Shown here in pieces: positions 26,945-35,828 of a stretch of DNA of 64,000 nucleotides. Source of the stretch: Pseudomonadota bacterium (lineage in GTDB: Bacteria; Pseudomonadota; Alphaproteobacteria; Rhizobiales; Devosiaceae); the NCBI GenBank assembly GCA_023388175.1, contig JAEWGT010000003.1:62001-126000 (forward strand), written 5' to 3'. The position numbers and the translations under genes are program-made. The notes below the pieces were generated by a model, which saw only the letters and a list, made by a program, of their open reading frames with translations, was not told the DNA's origin and did not search any database. Positions within the stretch are counted from its first letter, which is position 1; each line of letters opens with the position of its first letter.

Positions 26945-27721
26945 TCAGTTGGCCGGCGCTGCCTCGGCGTCTCCCGCAGGGGCTTCGCCGCCGGTAATGA
27001 GATCGATGGGATTGGGCAGAATTTCCCCCGGATTGGGCAGCAGTTCGCGCGGCACCACCTCGTCCACCGCGGTCATGTGCTCAACGGCGATTTCGGTCGC
27101 CGGGCCATGGCTCTTGGGGAACAGTAGCGGCGCCATCGCAAAGCCGACGATCACCAGGACGATCATGCCCCAGCCGGCCCATTTCTTGTGCCGCTCGATG
27201 AACTCGCCTGCAACGGGCCCGAAGAAATAGAACAGGCCGCAGGGCACGAAATAGCGCAGGCCGCGCCCGATCAGCCCATAAAGCACGAAGGTCCAGATAT
27301 CGAGGCCCGCAACGCCCGACGTGATGGTGATCACCTTGTATGGAATGGGCGAGATCGCGCCGATCAGGATCATCAGCGGACCATTTTCATTGAAGCTGTG
27401 GCGCAGCGATTCAAAGCCATTGCCGGCACCGTAAAAATCGATGATCGGGCGACCGATGGCGTCGAACAGGTAAAATCCGATGGCATAGCCAGCCAGCCCA
27501 CCGACAACGGAGGAGACGGTACAGATCGCCGCCAGACGCCAGGCGCGCATCCGATCGGCAATGATCATTGGGGCGAGCATGATCTCCGGGAAAAGCGGGA
27601 GGATCATCGCTTCCAGAAAACAAAGCGCCGCCAGGATGGGTTCGGCAAATCGATGCTTGGTCGCCAGCTTCAGTCGATCATAGAAGCTGAGCTTGGCAGG
27701 AGCGGCGCTGGTGTCGGTCAT
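26945..27721 (-). CDS. YqaA/DedA-superfamily inner-membrane protein
   Basis: 258 aa from ATG 27721, with several membrane spans and the VTT-like core (LCFLEAMILPLFPEIMLAPMIIAD, GLAGYAIGFYLFDAIGRPII, ISPIPYKVITITSGVAGLD). The motif F/G-x-x-P-x-P near SPIPYK fits the YqaA branch of the DedA/VTT superfamily, several of which move lipids or act in membrane homeostasis. A Pro/Glu-rich tail of about 65 residues follows the last span. Substrate unknown. Confidence 0.8.
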   Translation of the reverse strand: MTDTSAAPAKLSFYDRLKLATKHRFAEPILAALCFLEAMILPLFPEIMLAPMIIADRMRAWRLAAICTVSSVVGGLAGYAIGFYLFDAIGRPIIDFYGAGNGFESLRHSFNENGPLMILIGAISPIPYKVITITSGVAGLDIWTFVLYGLIGRGLRYFVPCGLFYFFGPVAGEFIERHKKWAGWGMIVLVIVGFAMAPLLFPKSHGPATEIAVEHMTAVDEVVPRELLPNPGEILPNPIDLITGGEAPAGDAEAAPAN

Positions 27722-27795
27722 TAAGTCTCGGGGGTGGTCGGTTCGGAGTCTATGCTTGAACAAAAAACGGCAATCGTACCAGTGAAATTTGTGTG

Positions 27796-28734
27796 TCAGT
27801 AACCGCGTTCACGATCCACCACGTTTATCAGGGGCTTGCCCGCCTCGGCATCGAGCAGGATCGACGAAAAATACCGCACGCCGCTGGCCTCATTGGAAAT
27901 GGCGGCGATGTGCGGCGTGATATAGCAGTTTTCGATATCCCATAGCGGGCTGCTTTGCGGCAAAGGCTCGGTCTCGAACACATCAAGGCTTGCCGCGCCC
28001 AGCACACCATCGCCCAGGGCGCGGGCGATGTCGGCTTCCTTCTGATGCCCGCCACGGGCCGCATTTATGACCACCGGCCCGCCCGCCAGGCGGTCGCGGC
28101 GCAGTTTGCCGAAGGTTTCATAGTTGAGGATGCCGGCCGTTTCGGGCGTCAGCGGCAGCAGATTGACCAGGATGTCGGTGCCGGCCAGGAAAGCATCCAG
28201 GGCGTCCGCACCGGAAAACCCGGTCACGCCCTCGATCTGCTTGGGTGTCCGGCTCCAGCTTCTCAGCGCAAAGCCGAGCGGGCGAAGGCGCTGGACCGCG
28301 TCCTGACCCAGCACGCCCATGCCCATGATTCCGACAGCGGTTTCCCCGGCGGCGGGCGGGTAATACTGGCTCCAGAGTTTCGCCTTCTGGTCGGCCCGGA
28401 ACCGGGTGAACTGGCGATGGTGCATGGTCACATGGGCCACCACGTAATCGCTCATCCGCTGACTGAGATCGTCATCGACGAACCGCACCACCGGCACGTC
28501 AGGCAATTTCGGGTGCTTCATCAAGGCATCGACACCGGCACCCAGCGACAGCACCGCCTTGAGATTGGTCAGGCCTTCAAACGCGTCGGCGGCAGGCTTC
28601 CAGACAAAGATATAGCGCACTTCAGCCGGGTCGAAATCGTCGCCGCGCCGCACGACGCGGTAGGGCGAGAGCGCTGTGGCAAAGGCCTTGGCCCAACTGG
28701 CTTCGTCAACATCGGACAGGTGGAGCAGCAGCAT
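27796..28734 (-). CDS. ghrA: Glyoxylate/hydroxypyruvate reductase A-like dehydrogenase
   Basis: 312-aa D-isomer-specific 2-hydroxyacid dehydrogenase. NAD(P) fold at GIMGMGVLGQDAVQRLRPLG, catalytic Arg in VINAARGGHQ, Glu in DVFETEPLP and His in YITPHIAAISNE. Overall arrangement and length match GhrA, which reduces glyoxylate and hydroxypyruvate with NADPH. The start lies right after the terminator of the cytochrome gene upstream. Confidence 0.87.
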   Translation of the reverse strand: MLLLHLSDVDEASWAKAFATALSPYRVVRRGDDFDPAEVRYIFVWKPAADAFEGLTNLKAVLSLGAGVDALMKHPKLPDVPVVRFVDDDLSQRMSDYVVAHVTMHHRQFTRFRADQKAKLWSQYYPPAAGETAVGIMGMGVLGQDAVQRLRPLGFALRSWSRTPKQIEGVTGFSGADALDAFLAGTDILVNLLPLTPETAGILNYETFGKLRRDRLAGGPVVINAARGGHQKEADIARALGDGVLGAASLDVFETEPLPQSSPLWDIENCYITPHIAAISNEASGVRYFSSILLDAEAGKPLINVVDRERGY

Positions 28735-28750
28735 TGTCTAAAAACCCCCG

Positions 28751-28781
28751 GAAAAAGAAAGGCCGCGCTTTTGGCGCGGCC
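28751..28781 (-). terminator. Terminator after cytochrome c gene (minus strand)
   Basis: Arms ggccgcgc (28761-28768) and gcgcggcc (28774-28781) with a 5-nt loop. On the minus strand the hairpin is followed by TTTCTTTTTCC, so it ends the cytochrome transcript just before ghrA. Confidence 0.88.
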
Positions 28782-28808
28782 CGTATGCTCAGACAGATCA
28801 CACGACGA

Positions 28809-29579
28809 TTACTGGCCAATGGCCGGGGCGGTGGTCTCGTCGGTGGTGCCACCTTCAGCGGGCGTGCCCTGAATTTGCGTGTCCTGCTGCGTGGTGGTCG
28901 GGGTTTCCACGACATTGGCGGGCGGCGTCACGGGCGTTGTTTCGTCCGAAGGCGGCGCGGTCACTTCAGTCGGCGAGACTTCACCGGCGGGAGCATCTTC
29001 GATGGCAGTGCCCTCGGCTTCAACCGGTTCGGCTTCTGGCTCCGGGAAAGGCACGGGGTTGGCAGACAGGGTCTGCAGATAGGCGAGGATGTCGGCGCGT
29101 TCTTCGGCGGTCCGAATACCGGCAAATGCCATCTTGGTGCCCGGCGCATAGCCGCGCGGGTTGGTGAGGAAGGCGTCCAGGTTCTCGTAGGACCAGACCT
29201 GGCCCTCGGCGCGCTGCTGCAGAAGAATATCGGAATAGGCGAAGCCTTCTGCATGGGCCTTGAGTTCACCCACGGTGCCCCAGAGATAGGGCCCCTGCTT
29301 GTTGGGCTCGCCTTCGCCAAAATTGTGGCAGGACTGGCACTTGCGCACAGCCGCAGCACCGCGCTCAACGCTGGCGCTGGCCAGCAGCACGGCCAGAGGA
29401 ACAGTGGGCACTTCTTCTGCCGGACCAGCGGCGACCACTTCCGGTTCGGGAAGGGCGTAGCCAGGGCCGCGGCCTTCAATTGGGCTGTAGATGGCTTCGG
29501 CAAGAAAGCCGACACCCATGACGAACAACAGGGTGCCAAGGACGGCGCCTAGAATTTTATTTAGCTCGAACGAATCCAT
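28809..29579 (-). CDS. Membrane-anchored class I cytochrome c (CycM-like)
   Basis: 256 aa with an N-terminal anchor (LGAVLGTLLFVMGVGFLAEAIYS), a linker, then a class I haem c domain: Cys81, Cys84 and His85 in CQSCHNF and axial Met150 in PGTKMAFAG. It is of the CycM kind that passes electrons between the bc1 complex and cytochrome oxidase. Residues 178-256 form an unusual tail rich in Glu, Pro and Thr, outside the haem domain. Start chosen at MDSFELNK. Confidence 0.88.
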   Translation of the reverse strand: MDSFELNKILGAVLGTLLFVMGVGFLAEAIYSPIEGRGPGYALPEPEVVAAGPAEEVPTVPLAVLLASASVERGAAAVRKCQSCHNFGEGEPNKQGPYLWGTVGELKAHAEGFAYSDILLQQRAEGQVWSYENLDAFLTNPRGYAPGTKMAFAGIRTAEERADILAYLQTLSANPVPFPEPEAEPVEAEGTAIEDAPAGEVSPTEVTAPPSDETTPVTPPANVVETPTTTQQDTQIQGTPAEGGTTDETTAPAIGQ

Positions 29580-29917
29580 TTGGTCTCTCTGCCAGTCCAT
29601 CCCCTGCGGACATCTTACGGTGCTGACCCAAATTCCAAATTCCCCGCACGGGGAATCTGTCTCAACCGGTCAGCGGACGCGCGCGGAAGATAGTATCAAG
29701 CCCCACAAGGCGCAACAGTTCAAAGCCAAGTGCGACACTTCGAGGCGGCGCAAAGGGCAAAATCTCTCCACTGGAGCGATTTTAGCGGAGAAGGCCATGA
29801 GAGCCGCGCTCGAATGGCACGGGCCAAATACGCAGATTTCTGCCACTGGCAGATCAGATTGACTCCGCCCTGCCACCGCGTCAAAACGCGGCTGCCAATC
29901 GTGGACGGACTTCTCTC
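29580..29917. promoter_or_regulatory. Divergent promoter region of cytochrome c and pheA, with one repeat copy
   Basis: 338 nt without a convincing gene. It must hold the promoters of both divergent genes. At 29759-29820 is one copy of a palindromic repeat that also occurs twice at 52285-52482 (see repeat entries). Overlapping frames on both strands look like shadows. Confidence 0.6.
29759..29820 (+). repeat. Palindromic intergenic repeat, copy A
   Basis: Near-perfect stem aaaatctctcc/ggagcgatttt (29759-29769, 29773-29783, one mismatch) followed by the conserved flank tagcggagaaggccatgaga and ctcgaatggc. The same order occurs in copies B and C near 52.3 kb on the same strand. Confidence 0.8.
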
Positions 29918-30748
29918 ATGACTCAAAAGATTGCCTTTCAGGGCGAACCCGGCGCTTTCAGCCATGCTGCGGCCCTGAACGTGTTCCCCGATGGCGACTT
30001 CCTGCCCAATGTCACCTTCGAGGAGGCAATGGCGGCGGTGCAGTCCGGGAAGGCCGACCGGGCTGTGCTGCCGGTGGAAAATTCGCTTTACGGCCGGATC
30101 ACCGACATTCACCACCTCCTGCCCGAGAGCGGTCTTTTCATTGTCGGGGAAACCTATCTCCGTATCGAGATGAATCTTCTGGCAGTGCCGGGCGCCACTC
30201 TTGACGATATCAAGGCGGTGCAATCGCAGCCGCCCGCGCTTGGCCAATGCCGCAAATTCATCGCTGCCCACAATCTGCGCACCATCAACGGCAGTGATAC
30301 CGCCGGGTCGGTGCGCGAAGTGGCGGCGCGCGGCGATCCTGCCGTCGCCGCTATCGGGTCGCGGCTGGCCGGGGACATTTATGGCCTCAACCTGTTGCAG
30401 GCCAATATCGAGGATGAAGGGCACAACACCACGCGCTTCCTCGTCATGTCGCGCGACAAGGACGAAGCACCGCAGAGCGAAGAAAAGCTGAAAACCACCT
30501 TTGTCTTCCGCGTCCGCAACGTGCCGGCGGCCCTGTATAAGGCCATGGGTGGCTTTGCCACCAACGGGGTCAACATGACCAAGCTCGAAAGCTATATGGT
30601 GGGCGGCAATTTTACCGCGACCCAGTTCTATGCCGATATCGAGGGCCACCCGGACGATATCGGCGTCCAGCACGCCTTTGACGAGCTGAAATTCTTCACC
30701 GACCATTTCCGCATTCTCGGAGTCTATCGGGCGGCAGAGGCGCGTTGA
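29918..30748 (+). CDS. pheA: Prephenate dehydratase
   Basis: 276 aa, mono-functional enzyme of phenylalanine synthesis that turns prephenate into phenylpyruvate. The catalytic domain begins IAFQGEPGAFSHAAA and has the HNTTRFLV motif at the end; an ACT domain follows (ALYKAMGGFATNGVNMTKLESYMVGG), which normally senses phenylalanine. The chorismate mutase part of E. coli PheA is absent, as usual in this class. Confidence 0.94.
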   Translation: MTQKIAFQGEPGAFSHAAALNVFPDGDFLPNVTFEEAMAAVQSGKADRAVLPVENSLYGRITDIHHLLPESGLFIVGETYLRIEMNLLAVPGATLDDIKAVQSQPPALGQCRKFIAAHNLRTINGSDTAGSVREVAARGDPAVAAIGSRLAGDIYGLNLLQANIEDEGHNTTRFLVMSRDKDEAPQSEEKLKTTFVFRVRNVPAALYKAMGGFATNGVNMTKLESYMVGGNFTATQFYADIEGHPDDIGVQHAFDELKFFTDHFRILGVYRAAEAR

Positions 30749-30798
30749 CACGCGCCTTTCCCCCGCTATGGTCCGCGCACTATTCCCAAGGAGCCGCC

Positions 30799-31641
30799 AT
30801 GTCGCACGCCCAGCTCGCCCAGATCATTGACGCCGCTTTCGAGAACCGTGCCGAGGTCAATTTCGCCACCAAAGGCGAAATCCGCGACGCGGTCGATAGC
30901 GCCCTGCGCCTGCTCGACACCGGCGAGGCCCGGGTTGCCGAAAAGATCGATGGCAATTGGCAGGTCAATCAATGGCTGAAGAAGGCGGTGCTGCTGTCCT
31001 TCCGTCTCAATGACAATGAGCTGATCTCGGGCGGCCCGGGCGGCTCGTCCTGGTGGGACAAGGTGCCGACCAAGTTCGAAGGCTGGACCGAAAACCGCTA
31101 TCGCGAAGCCGGTTTCCGCGCCGTACCGGGCGCCATCGTGCGGGCCTCGGCCCATATCGGTAAGGGTGTCATTCTCATGCCCAGCTTCGTCAATCTGGGC
31201 GCCTATGTCGATGAAGGCACCATGGTGGATACCTGGGTGACGGTCGGCTCCTGCGCACAGATCGGCAAGAATGTGCATATTTCGGGCGGCGTCGGCATTG
31301 GTGGCGTGCTTGAGCCCTTGCAGGCCGGCCCCGTCATCATCGAAGACAATTGCTTTATCGGCGCGCGCTCCGAAGTGGTCGAGGGCGTAGTGGTTGGCGA
31401 AGGTTCGGTCATTTCCATGGGCGTCTTCATCGGCGCCTCGACCAAGATCGTGGACCGGACCACCGGCGAAATCCATATCGGCAAGGTGCCTCCCTATTCG
31501 GTCGTCGTGTCTGGCAGCCTGCCGGGCAAGCCACTGCCGGACGGCACCCCCGGCCCGAACCTTTATTGCGCCGTTATCGTCAAGACCGTCGACGCACAGA
31601 CCCGCTCCAAGACCGGCATCAACGACCTGCTGCGCGACTGA
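30799..31641 (+). CDS. dapD: Tetrahydrodipicolinate N-succinyltransferase
   Basis: Adds succinyl to tetrahydrodipicolinate in lysine/diaminopimelate synthesis. 280 aa from ATG 30799 (AAGGAG 6 nt upstream). The left-handed beta-helix of hexapeptide repeats runs from about residue 105 (AHIGKGVILMPSFVNLGAYVDEGTMVDTWVTVGSCAQIG). Together with dapE downstream it makes the succinylase branch of the pathway. Confidence 0.96.
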   Translation: MSHAQLAQIIDAAFENRAEVNFATKGEIRDAVDSALRLLDTGEARVAEKIDGNWQVNQWLKKAVLLSFRLNDNELISGGPGGSSWWDKVPTKFEGWTENRYREAGFRAVPGAIVRASAHIGKGVILMPSFVNLGAYVDEGTMVDTWVTVGSCAQIGKNVHISGGVGIGGVLEPLQAGPVIIEDNCFIGARSEVVEGVVVGEGSVISMGVFIGASTKIVDRTTGEIHIGKVPPYSVVVSGSLPGKPLPDGTPGPNLYCAVIVKTVDAQTRSKTGINDLLRD

Positions 31642-31740
31642 TTTGCGGCCGGCGCTGGCCCAGCCTGCGCCGGCATCCTATCCTGTCACCGCGGCAAAGT
31701 CTGATTCCCGGGGCGCCGCCTGAACCAGACCGGAGCCGTC

Positions 31741-32895
31741 GTGACCATAGATCCGCAGACCCTGCTCGAACGCCTTATTGCCTGCCCTTCGGTGACCCCG
31801 GACGAGGCCGGGGCGCTCGACCTGCTTGAGGCCGAGCTGGCTTCTATCGGTTTTGCCACAACCCGGCTGCGCTTTGAGGGCGATGGCTCCTATCCGGTCG
31901 ACAATCTGTTTGCGACGCGGGGTGAAGGGGGTCGCCGGCTGCTCTTTGCCGGCCACACCGATGTCGTCCCGCCCGGAGACCGGGCGCAATGGACCAGTGA
32001 TCCCTTCGTGCCGCGTATTGCCGATGGCAAGATCCATGGCCGCGGCGCTGCTGACATGAAGTCGGGCATTGCCGCCTTCGTCGCGGCCTGCGCCGCCCTG
32101 TCGGCCGATGCCGGCACGGTCCAGCTCGCCATCACCAATGACGAAGAAGCCGACGCCATCAACGGCACGGGCAAGCTTGTGCGCTGGATGGCGGACAATG
32201 GCCACCATTTCGACTTCGCATTGGTGGGGGAGCCCAGCTCCACGGAGCTTCTGGGCGACAGTATCAAGATCGGCCGGCGCGGCTCGTTCTCCGGCGTGGT
32301 GACGGTCAAGGGCGTGCAGGGCCACGTTGCCTATCCGCACAAGGCCAACAATCCCCTGCCGGTGCTGGCCGCCGTGGTGACCGCGCTCAGCGCCACACGG
32401 CTGGACGAGGGCAGCGAGCATTTTCCAGCCAGCAATCTCGAAGTGACGACAATCGATGTTGGCAACCCCACCGGAAATGTCATTCCCGGCGCCGGCACGC
32501 TGAGATTCAATATCCGCTATAATGATCGCTGGAACCCGCAGACGCTTGCCGAATGGGTGCGGGCGCGCATCGCTTCGATCGATGCGGGGGGCGCAATGGT
32601 GGAGTTTGAAATATCGGGCGTGCCCTCGCTATCCTTCCTCTCACCGCTCAGCGCCGACATCGATACGCTGTCCGACGCCATCCAGCAGGTGACGGGGCGG
32701 CGCCCGCAATATTCCACTGGCGGCGGCACGTCGGACGCACGTTTCATTGCCCAGTATGGCCCGGTGGTTGAATGCGGTCTTGTCGGCCCGTCCATGCACA
32801 AGGCCGATGAGCATATAGCGCTGAGCGACCTCACGGGGCTCACCCAGATTTATGCAGACTTCATGCGCCGGTTCTTTTCGGGGGCGGCGGCGTGA
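31741..32895 (+). CDS. dapE: Succinyl-diaminopimelate desuccinylase
   Basis: M20 zinc peptidase-fold enzyme, 384 aa, starting with GTG 31741 (GGAG upstream). Metal and catalytic residues lie in FAGHTDVVPPGDRAQW (His, Asp), the acid pair in ITNDEEADAINGT and the C-terminal STGGGTSDARF. It removes the succinyl group in the step after DapC. The stop overlaps the next gene by four bases (GTGA). Confidence 0.95.
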   Translation: MTIDPQTLLERLIACPSVTPDEAGALDLLEAELASIGFATTRLRFEGDGSYPVDNLFATRGEGGRRLLFAGHTDVVPPGDRAQWTSDPFVPRIADGKIHGRGAADMKSGIAAFVAACAALSADAGTVQLAITNDEEADAINGTGKLVRWMADNGHHFDFALVGEPSSTELLGDSIKIGRRGSFSGVVTVKGVQGHVAYPHKANNPLPVLAAVVTALSATRLDEGSEHFPASNLEVTTIDVGNPTGNVIPGAGTLRFNIRYNDRWNPQTLAEWVRARIASIDAGGAMVEFEISGVPSLSFLSPLSADIDTLSDAIQQVTGRRPQYSTGGGTSDARFIAQYGPVVECGLVGPSMHKADEHIALSDLTGLTQIYADFMRRFFSGAAA

Positions 32896-33434
32896 AGATC
32901 TGGCAGTATCTGCAACAGGCCTTTGCCGGCTGGCTGATGATCCTCCGCGGCGAAGCCGGTTGGCAAAGCCAGTTTCGCCTGACCGCGCCCGGCTTGGTGG
33001 CTGCTCTCGCCCTGTTCTACATTTTCGCGTTTCTGGCCATTGTGCTGGCCTCCATGCAGGTCGGTGTTCCCACGCTGGGCGGTTTTCTCGATATCATGGT
33101 GGTCCAGTCGCTATGGCTGGTGGCGCTGCTGATCGGGGTTTTCGTCACGCGGAACTTCCTCAAAAGCACCGGGTCGTCCCTGTTGCTGCTGGTTCCGGGC
33201 ATTTACGCGCTGATCGCCTATCTGGCGCTTGGATCGCTGGTGTCCCTGATCACTGATCTGCTGCTGCCCCTGCTCTGGATCGGGCTGGCCTGGATGCTGT
33301 ACCGGCTGGGGCGCGTGGCCGGGGCTTGGACGATAGGGGTTTCGACCGCTTTTGCCCTGTTGACGCTCGTGCTGCTTGTCGGGCTGCCCATGACGCTCTA
33401 CATGCTAGCAACCACTTTTGCTCCAATTGCCTGA
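32892..33434 (+). CDS. Membrane protein of unknown function, first of a related pair
   Basis: 180 aa starting with GTG 32892 inside the dapE stop (GTGA). Four or five hydrophobic spans after an amphipathic N-terminus (WQYLQQAFAGWLMILRGEAGW). The next gene has the same layout: FFEEALNAARGCWALIIGRQDAGGW and then spans. The pair resembles small Yip1-like proteins in topology, but I cannot assign a family. Coupling to dapE suggests co-expression only. Confidence 0.75.
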   Translation: MKIWQYLQQAFAGWLMILRGEAGWQSQFRLTAPGLVAALALFYIFAFLAIVLASMQVGVPTLGGFLDIMVVQSLWLVALLIGVFVTRNFLKSTGSSLLLLVPGIYALIAYLALGSLVSLITDLLLPLLWIGLAWMLYRLGRVAGAWTIGVSTAFALLTLVLLVGLPMTLYMLATTFAPIA

Positions 33435-33449
33435 GACGAGATTGAATCC

Positions 33450-34010
33450 TTGGCCCAGCCTAACCAGACCTTTTTCGAAGAAGCCCTGAACGCCGCGCGC
33501 GGCTGCTGGGCGCTCATCATCGGTCGTCAGGACGCGGGAGGCTGGTTCGACTTTTCCCAGCGTGGCCTGATCGGCAGCCTTGCCGCCGTCTTGCTGGCCC
33601 TGCTGGTGGCCGGGTTCGGCCCCATGCTTCTGGGCCTGTCGGTGCCGGCCGGCGCCCCCACCCAATCCATTTTCATGAATGGCGCGCTCTTCCTCGCCCA
33701 GGCCGCAATGGCCTTCATCGCCTTGCGGCAGATGGGACGGCAAGACGGTTTCGTGCCCTATCTGGTGGCCAGCAACTGGGTCACCTTTGTTTCGGGCCTG
33801 GTGCTGCTGTCATCGCTGCTGCTCGGCGAAGCCGGACTGGTCGTGCTGCTGGGCGTCGTGATCATGGCCATCGCGACCTTCATCAATATCGGCCGCTTTA
33901 TCGTGACCCTGAAGCCAATGCAGATCCTGCTGCTCTTTGTTTCTCAGGGGGTCGGCGTGTTTCTGGCGCTGGGCGTTCTCGCGCTCATCCTGCCGGTGCC
34001 GATGCCGTAA
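33450..34010 (+). CDS. Membrane protein of unknown function, second of a related pair
   Basis: 186 aa beginning with TTG 33450, 15 nt after the preceding gene. No strong ribosome site is visible, so the start is uncertain. It has about five spans (IGSLAAVLLALLVAGFGPMLL, LFLAQAAMAFIALRQ, FVSGLVLLSSLLL, VVLLGVVIMAIATFI, ILLLFVSQGVGVFLALGVLALIL). Weak likeness to the gene before it suggests an old duplication. It ends 15 nt from the convergent truA. Confidence 0.72.
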   Translation: MAQPNQTFFEEALNAARGCWALIIGRQDAGGWFDFSQRGLIGSLAAVLLALLVAGFGPMLLGLSVPAGAPTQSIFMNGALFLAQAAMAFIALRQMGRQDGFVPYLVASNWVTFVSGLVLLSSLLLGEAGLVVLLGVVIMAIATFINIGRFIVTLKPMQILLLFVSQGVGVFLALGVLALILPVPMP

Positions 34011-34025
34011 ATCAGACGTCGCAGT

Positions 34026-34763
34026 CTAGTAATCGGCCCCGGTGAGATAGAGTCCGCTTGACGGGGCCATGGCGCCGCAGCGCGATCGATCGGCGGCATC
34101 CAGGGCTGCGCGGAAATCCGCCGGGCTCCATTTTCCTTCGCCCACCAGCTTCAGCGAGCCCACCATCGAGCGCACCTGATGGTGAAGGAAGGAGCGGGCG
34201 CTGGCCGTGATGGCGATGGTTTCTCCATCGCCGCTGACGTCAAAGGCGTCCAGCGTACGGATGGGTGAATTGGCCTGACATTCGGCGGATCGGAAGGTCG
34301 TGAAGTCATGCAGCCCGAGAATAAGCTGCGCCGCCTCGTGCATCCGGCCGGCGTCGAGCGGCTTGGGCACATGCCAGACCTGGTTGCGCTCCAGCGCCGG
34401 TGGCGCGCGCCGGTTGAGAATGCGGTATTCGTAGTGGCGGGCCTTGGCTGAAAAGCGCGCCTCGAAATCCTCCCCCACCGCCTCGCATTCGATCACCACC
34501 ACCGGGTGTGGCCGCAAATGATAGTTCAGCGCCTCGCGGACGCGGAATGGGTCCCAGTCCTTGCCGAGATCGAAATGGGCGACCTGTCCCAGCGCATGGA
34601 CGCCCGCATCGGTGCGGCCCGCCGCCTGCGTGGTCACCGTCTCGCCGGAAAAGCCCGTAATGGCCTGTTCCAGTGCCTGCTGCACGCTCATCCGGTCCGC
34701 CTGCCGCTGCCAGCCGCAGAACGGGGTGCCGTCATATTCGATCGTGAGCTTGAACCGCGCCAT
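34026..34763 (-). CDS. truA: tRNA pseudouridine synthase A
   Basis: Makes pseudouridine at positions 38-40 of tRNA anticodon arms. 245 aa with the catalytic Asp in QAAGRTDAGVHALGQV (near residue 52) and the family segments RYKLTIEYDGTPFCGWQRQ-like start (here FKLTIEYDGTPFCGWQRQ) and FLHHQVRSMVGSL. ATG overlaps the fmt stop by one base, so it is translated after fmt. Confidence 0.96.
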   Translation of the reverse strand: MARFKLTIEYDGTPFCGWQRQADRMSVQQALEQAITGFSGETVTTQAAGRTDAGVHALGQVAHFDLGKDWDPFRVREALNYHLRPHPVVVIECEAVGEDFEARFSAKARHYEYRILNRRAPPALERNQVWHVPKPLDAGRMHEAAQLILGLHDFTTFRSAECQANSPIRTLDAFDVSGDGETIAITASARSFLHHQVRSMVGSLKLVGEGKWSPADFRAALDAADRSRCGAMAPSSGLYLTGADY

Positions 34764-35686
34764 CAGCTGACTGTTGCGGGCAGCGTCCCCGCGCCGCGCA
34801 GGAAGGTCGCGCTATCCATCGGTCCCTTGCCTTCACGCTGCACCTGCACCAGCCGCACTGCGCCGGACCCGCAGGCTATGGTGAGGTCGCCGCCGAGCAA
34901 TGTGCCAGCCTCGGCGGTCCCGCTCGCCAGTGTCGAGCGCAACGCCTTGATCCGCACCGGCTTGCCGCCAAGCTCCAGTTCAAACCATGCGCCGGGGAAG
35001 GGCGACAGGCCACGGATGAGATTATGGACCTCGGTGGCGGGTCTTGAAAAATCGATCCGCGCTTCGGCCTTGTCGATCTTGGCGGCATAGGTGGCGCCAT
35101 CGGCCGGTTGTGCGGTGAAGTCGAGGCTGCCACGTTCCAGCGCCGCCAGCGCCCGCCCCATCAGATCGGCGCCCAGCCGCATCATCTGGTCGTGCAACTC
35201 ACCCGCCACCATATCGGGTCCGATGGGAATGATTTCGGTCGGTCCCATGGCGCCGGTATCGAGGCCCTCATCCATCTGCATCACCACGATGCCGGTCTGT
35301 TTGTCGCCGGCCATGATGGCGCGCTGGATCGGCGCCGCGCCGCGCCAGCGCGGCAGGAGGGAGCCATGCAGGTTAAGGCACCCATATTCGGGCGCTTCGA
35401 GCACGGCTTTCGGCAGCAGCAGGCCATAGGCCACGACGACGGCGACTTCGGCACCGAGCGCAGCAAATTGTGCCTGCTCGGCCTCACCTTTGAGCGAGCG
35501 CGGCGTGAATACCGGAATGCCGAAGGCCTCGGCCGCCTCATGCACGGGGCTTTTCCGCTCGGCCTGCCCACGCCCCGCGGGCTTGGGCGCGCGCGTATAG
35601 ACGGCGACCACCTCATGCCCCGCCGACACCACCTCGGTCAGCGTTGGAACAGAAAATTCGGGCGTACCCATGAAGACGACGCGCAT
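34763..35686 (-). CDS. fmt: Methionyl-tRNA formyltransferase
   Basis: Formylates the initiator Met-tRNA. 307 aa with N-terminal MRVVFMGTPEFSVPTL, catalytic core LNLHGSLLPRWRGAAPIQRAI (Asn-His) and the C-terminal OB-type domain. It sits between def and truA in a minus-strand cluster; a long palindromic repeat separates it from def. Confidence 0.96.
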   Translation of the reverse strand: MRVVFMGTPEFSVPTLTEVVSAGHEVVAVYTRAPKPAGRGQAERKSPVHEAAEAFGIPVFTPRSLKGEAEQAQFAALGAEVAVVVAYGLLLPKAVLEAPEYGCLNLHGSLLPRWRGAAPIQRAIMAGDKQTGIVVMQMDEGLDTGAMGPTEIIPIGPDMVAGELHDQMMRLGADLMGRALAALERGSLDFTAQPADGATYAAKIDKAEARIDFSRPATEVHNLIRGLSPFPGAWFELELGGKPVRIKALRSTLASGTAEAGTLLGGDLTIACGSGAVRLVQVQREGKGPMDSATFLRGAGTLPATVS

Positions 35687-35702
35687 GGTGGCTCCTGTCT
35701 TC

Positions 35703-35816
35703 CTTCTCCCCTGGTGGGAAAAGGTGCCCGAAGGGCGGATGAGGGGTCTGGTGCAGCGATCGCGGACCCCTCATCCGTCTCGCTGCGCGAGCCACCTTCT
35801 CCCACAAGGGAGAAGG
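35703..35816. repeat. Long imperfect inverted repeat between fmt and def
   Basis: Arms of about 45 bp (35703-35747 and 35770-35816) pair with few mismatches: ttctcccctggtgggaaaag against its counterpart ending tcccacaagggagaa, and gatgaggggtc against gacccctcatc. This is the type of RIME/REP-like palindrome seen between genes across Hyphomicrobiales; no protein is encoded. Confidence 0.85.
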
Positions 35817-35828
35817 GAAGGGACAGGT

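Noticed and set aside
29491..29862. 123-codon plus-strand frame across the cytochrome c start and repeat copy A
   Set aside because: It begins inside the cytochrome gene antisense and ends in a non-coding repeat; no domain visible.
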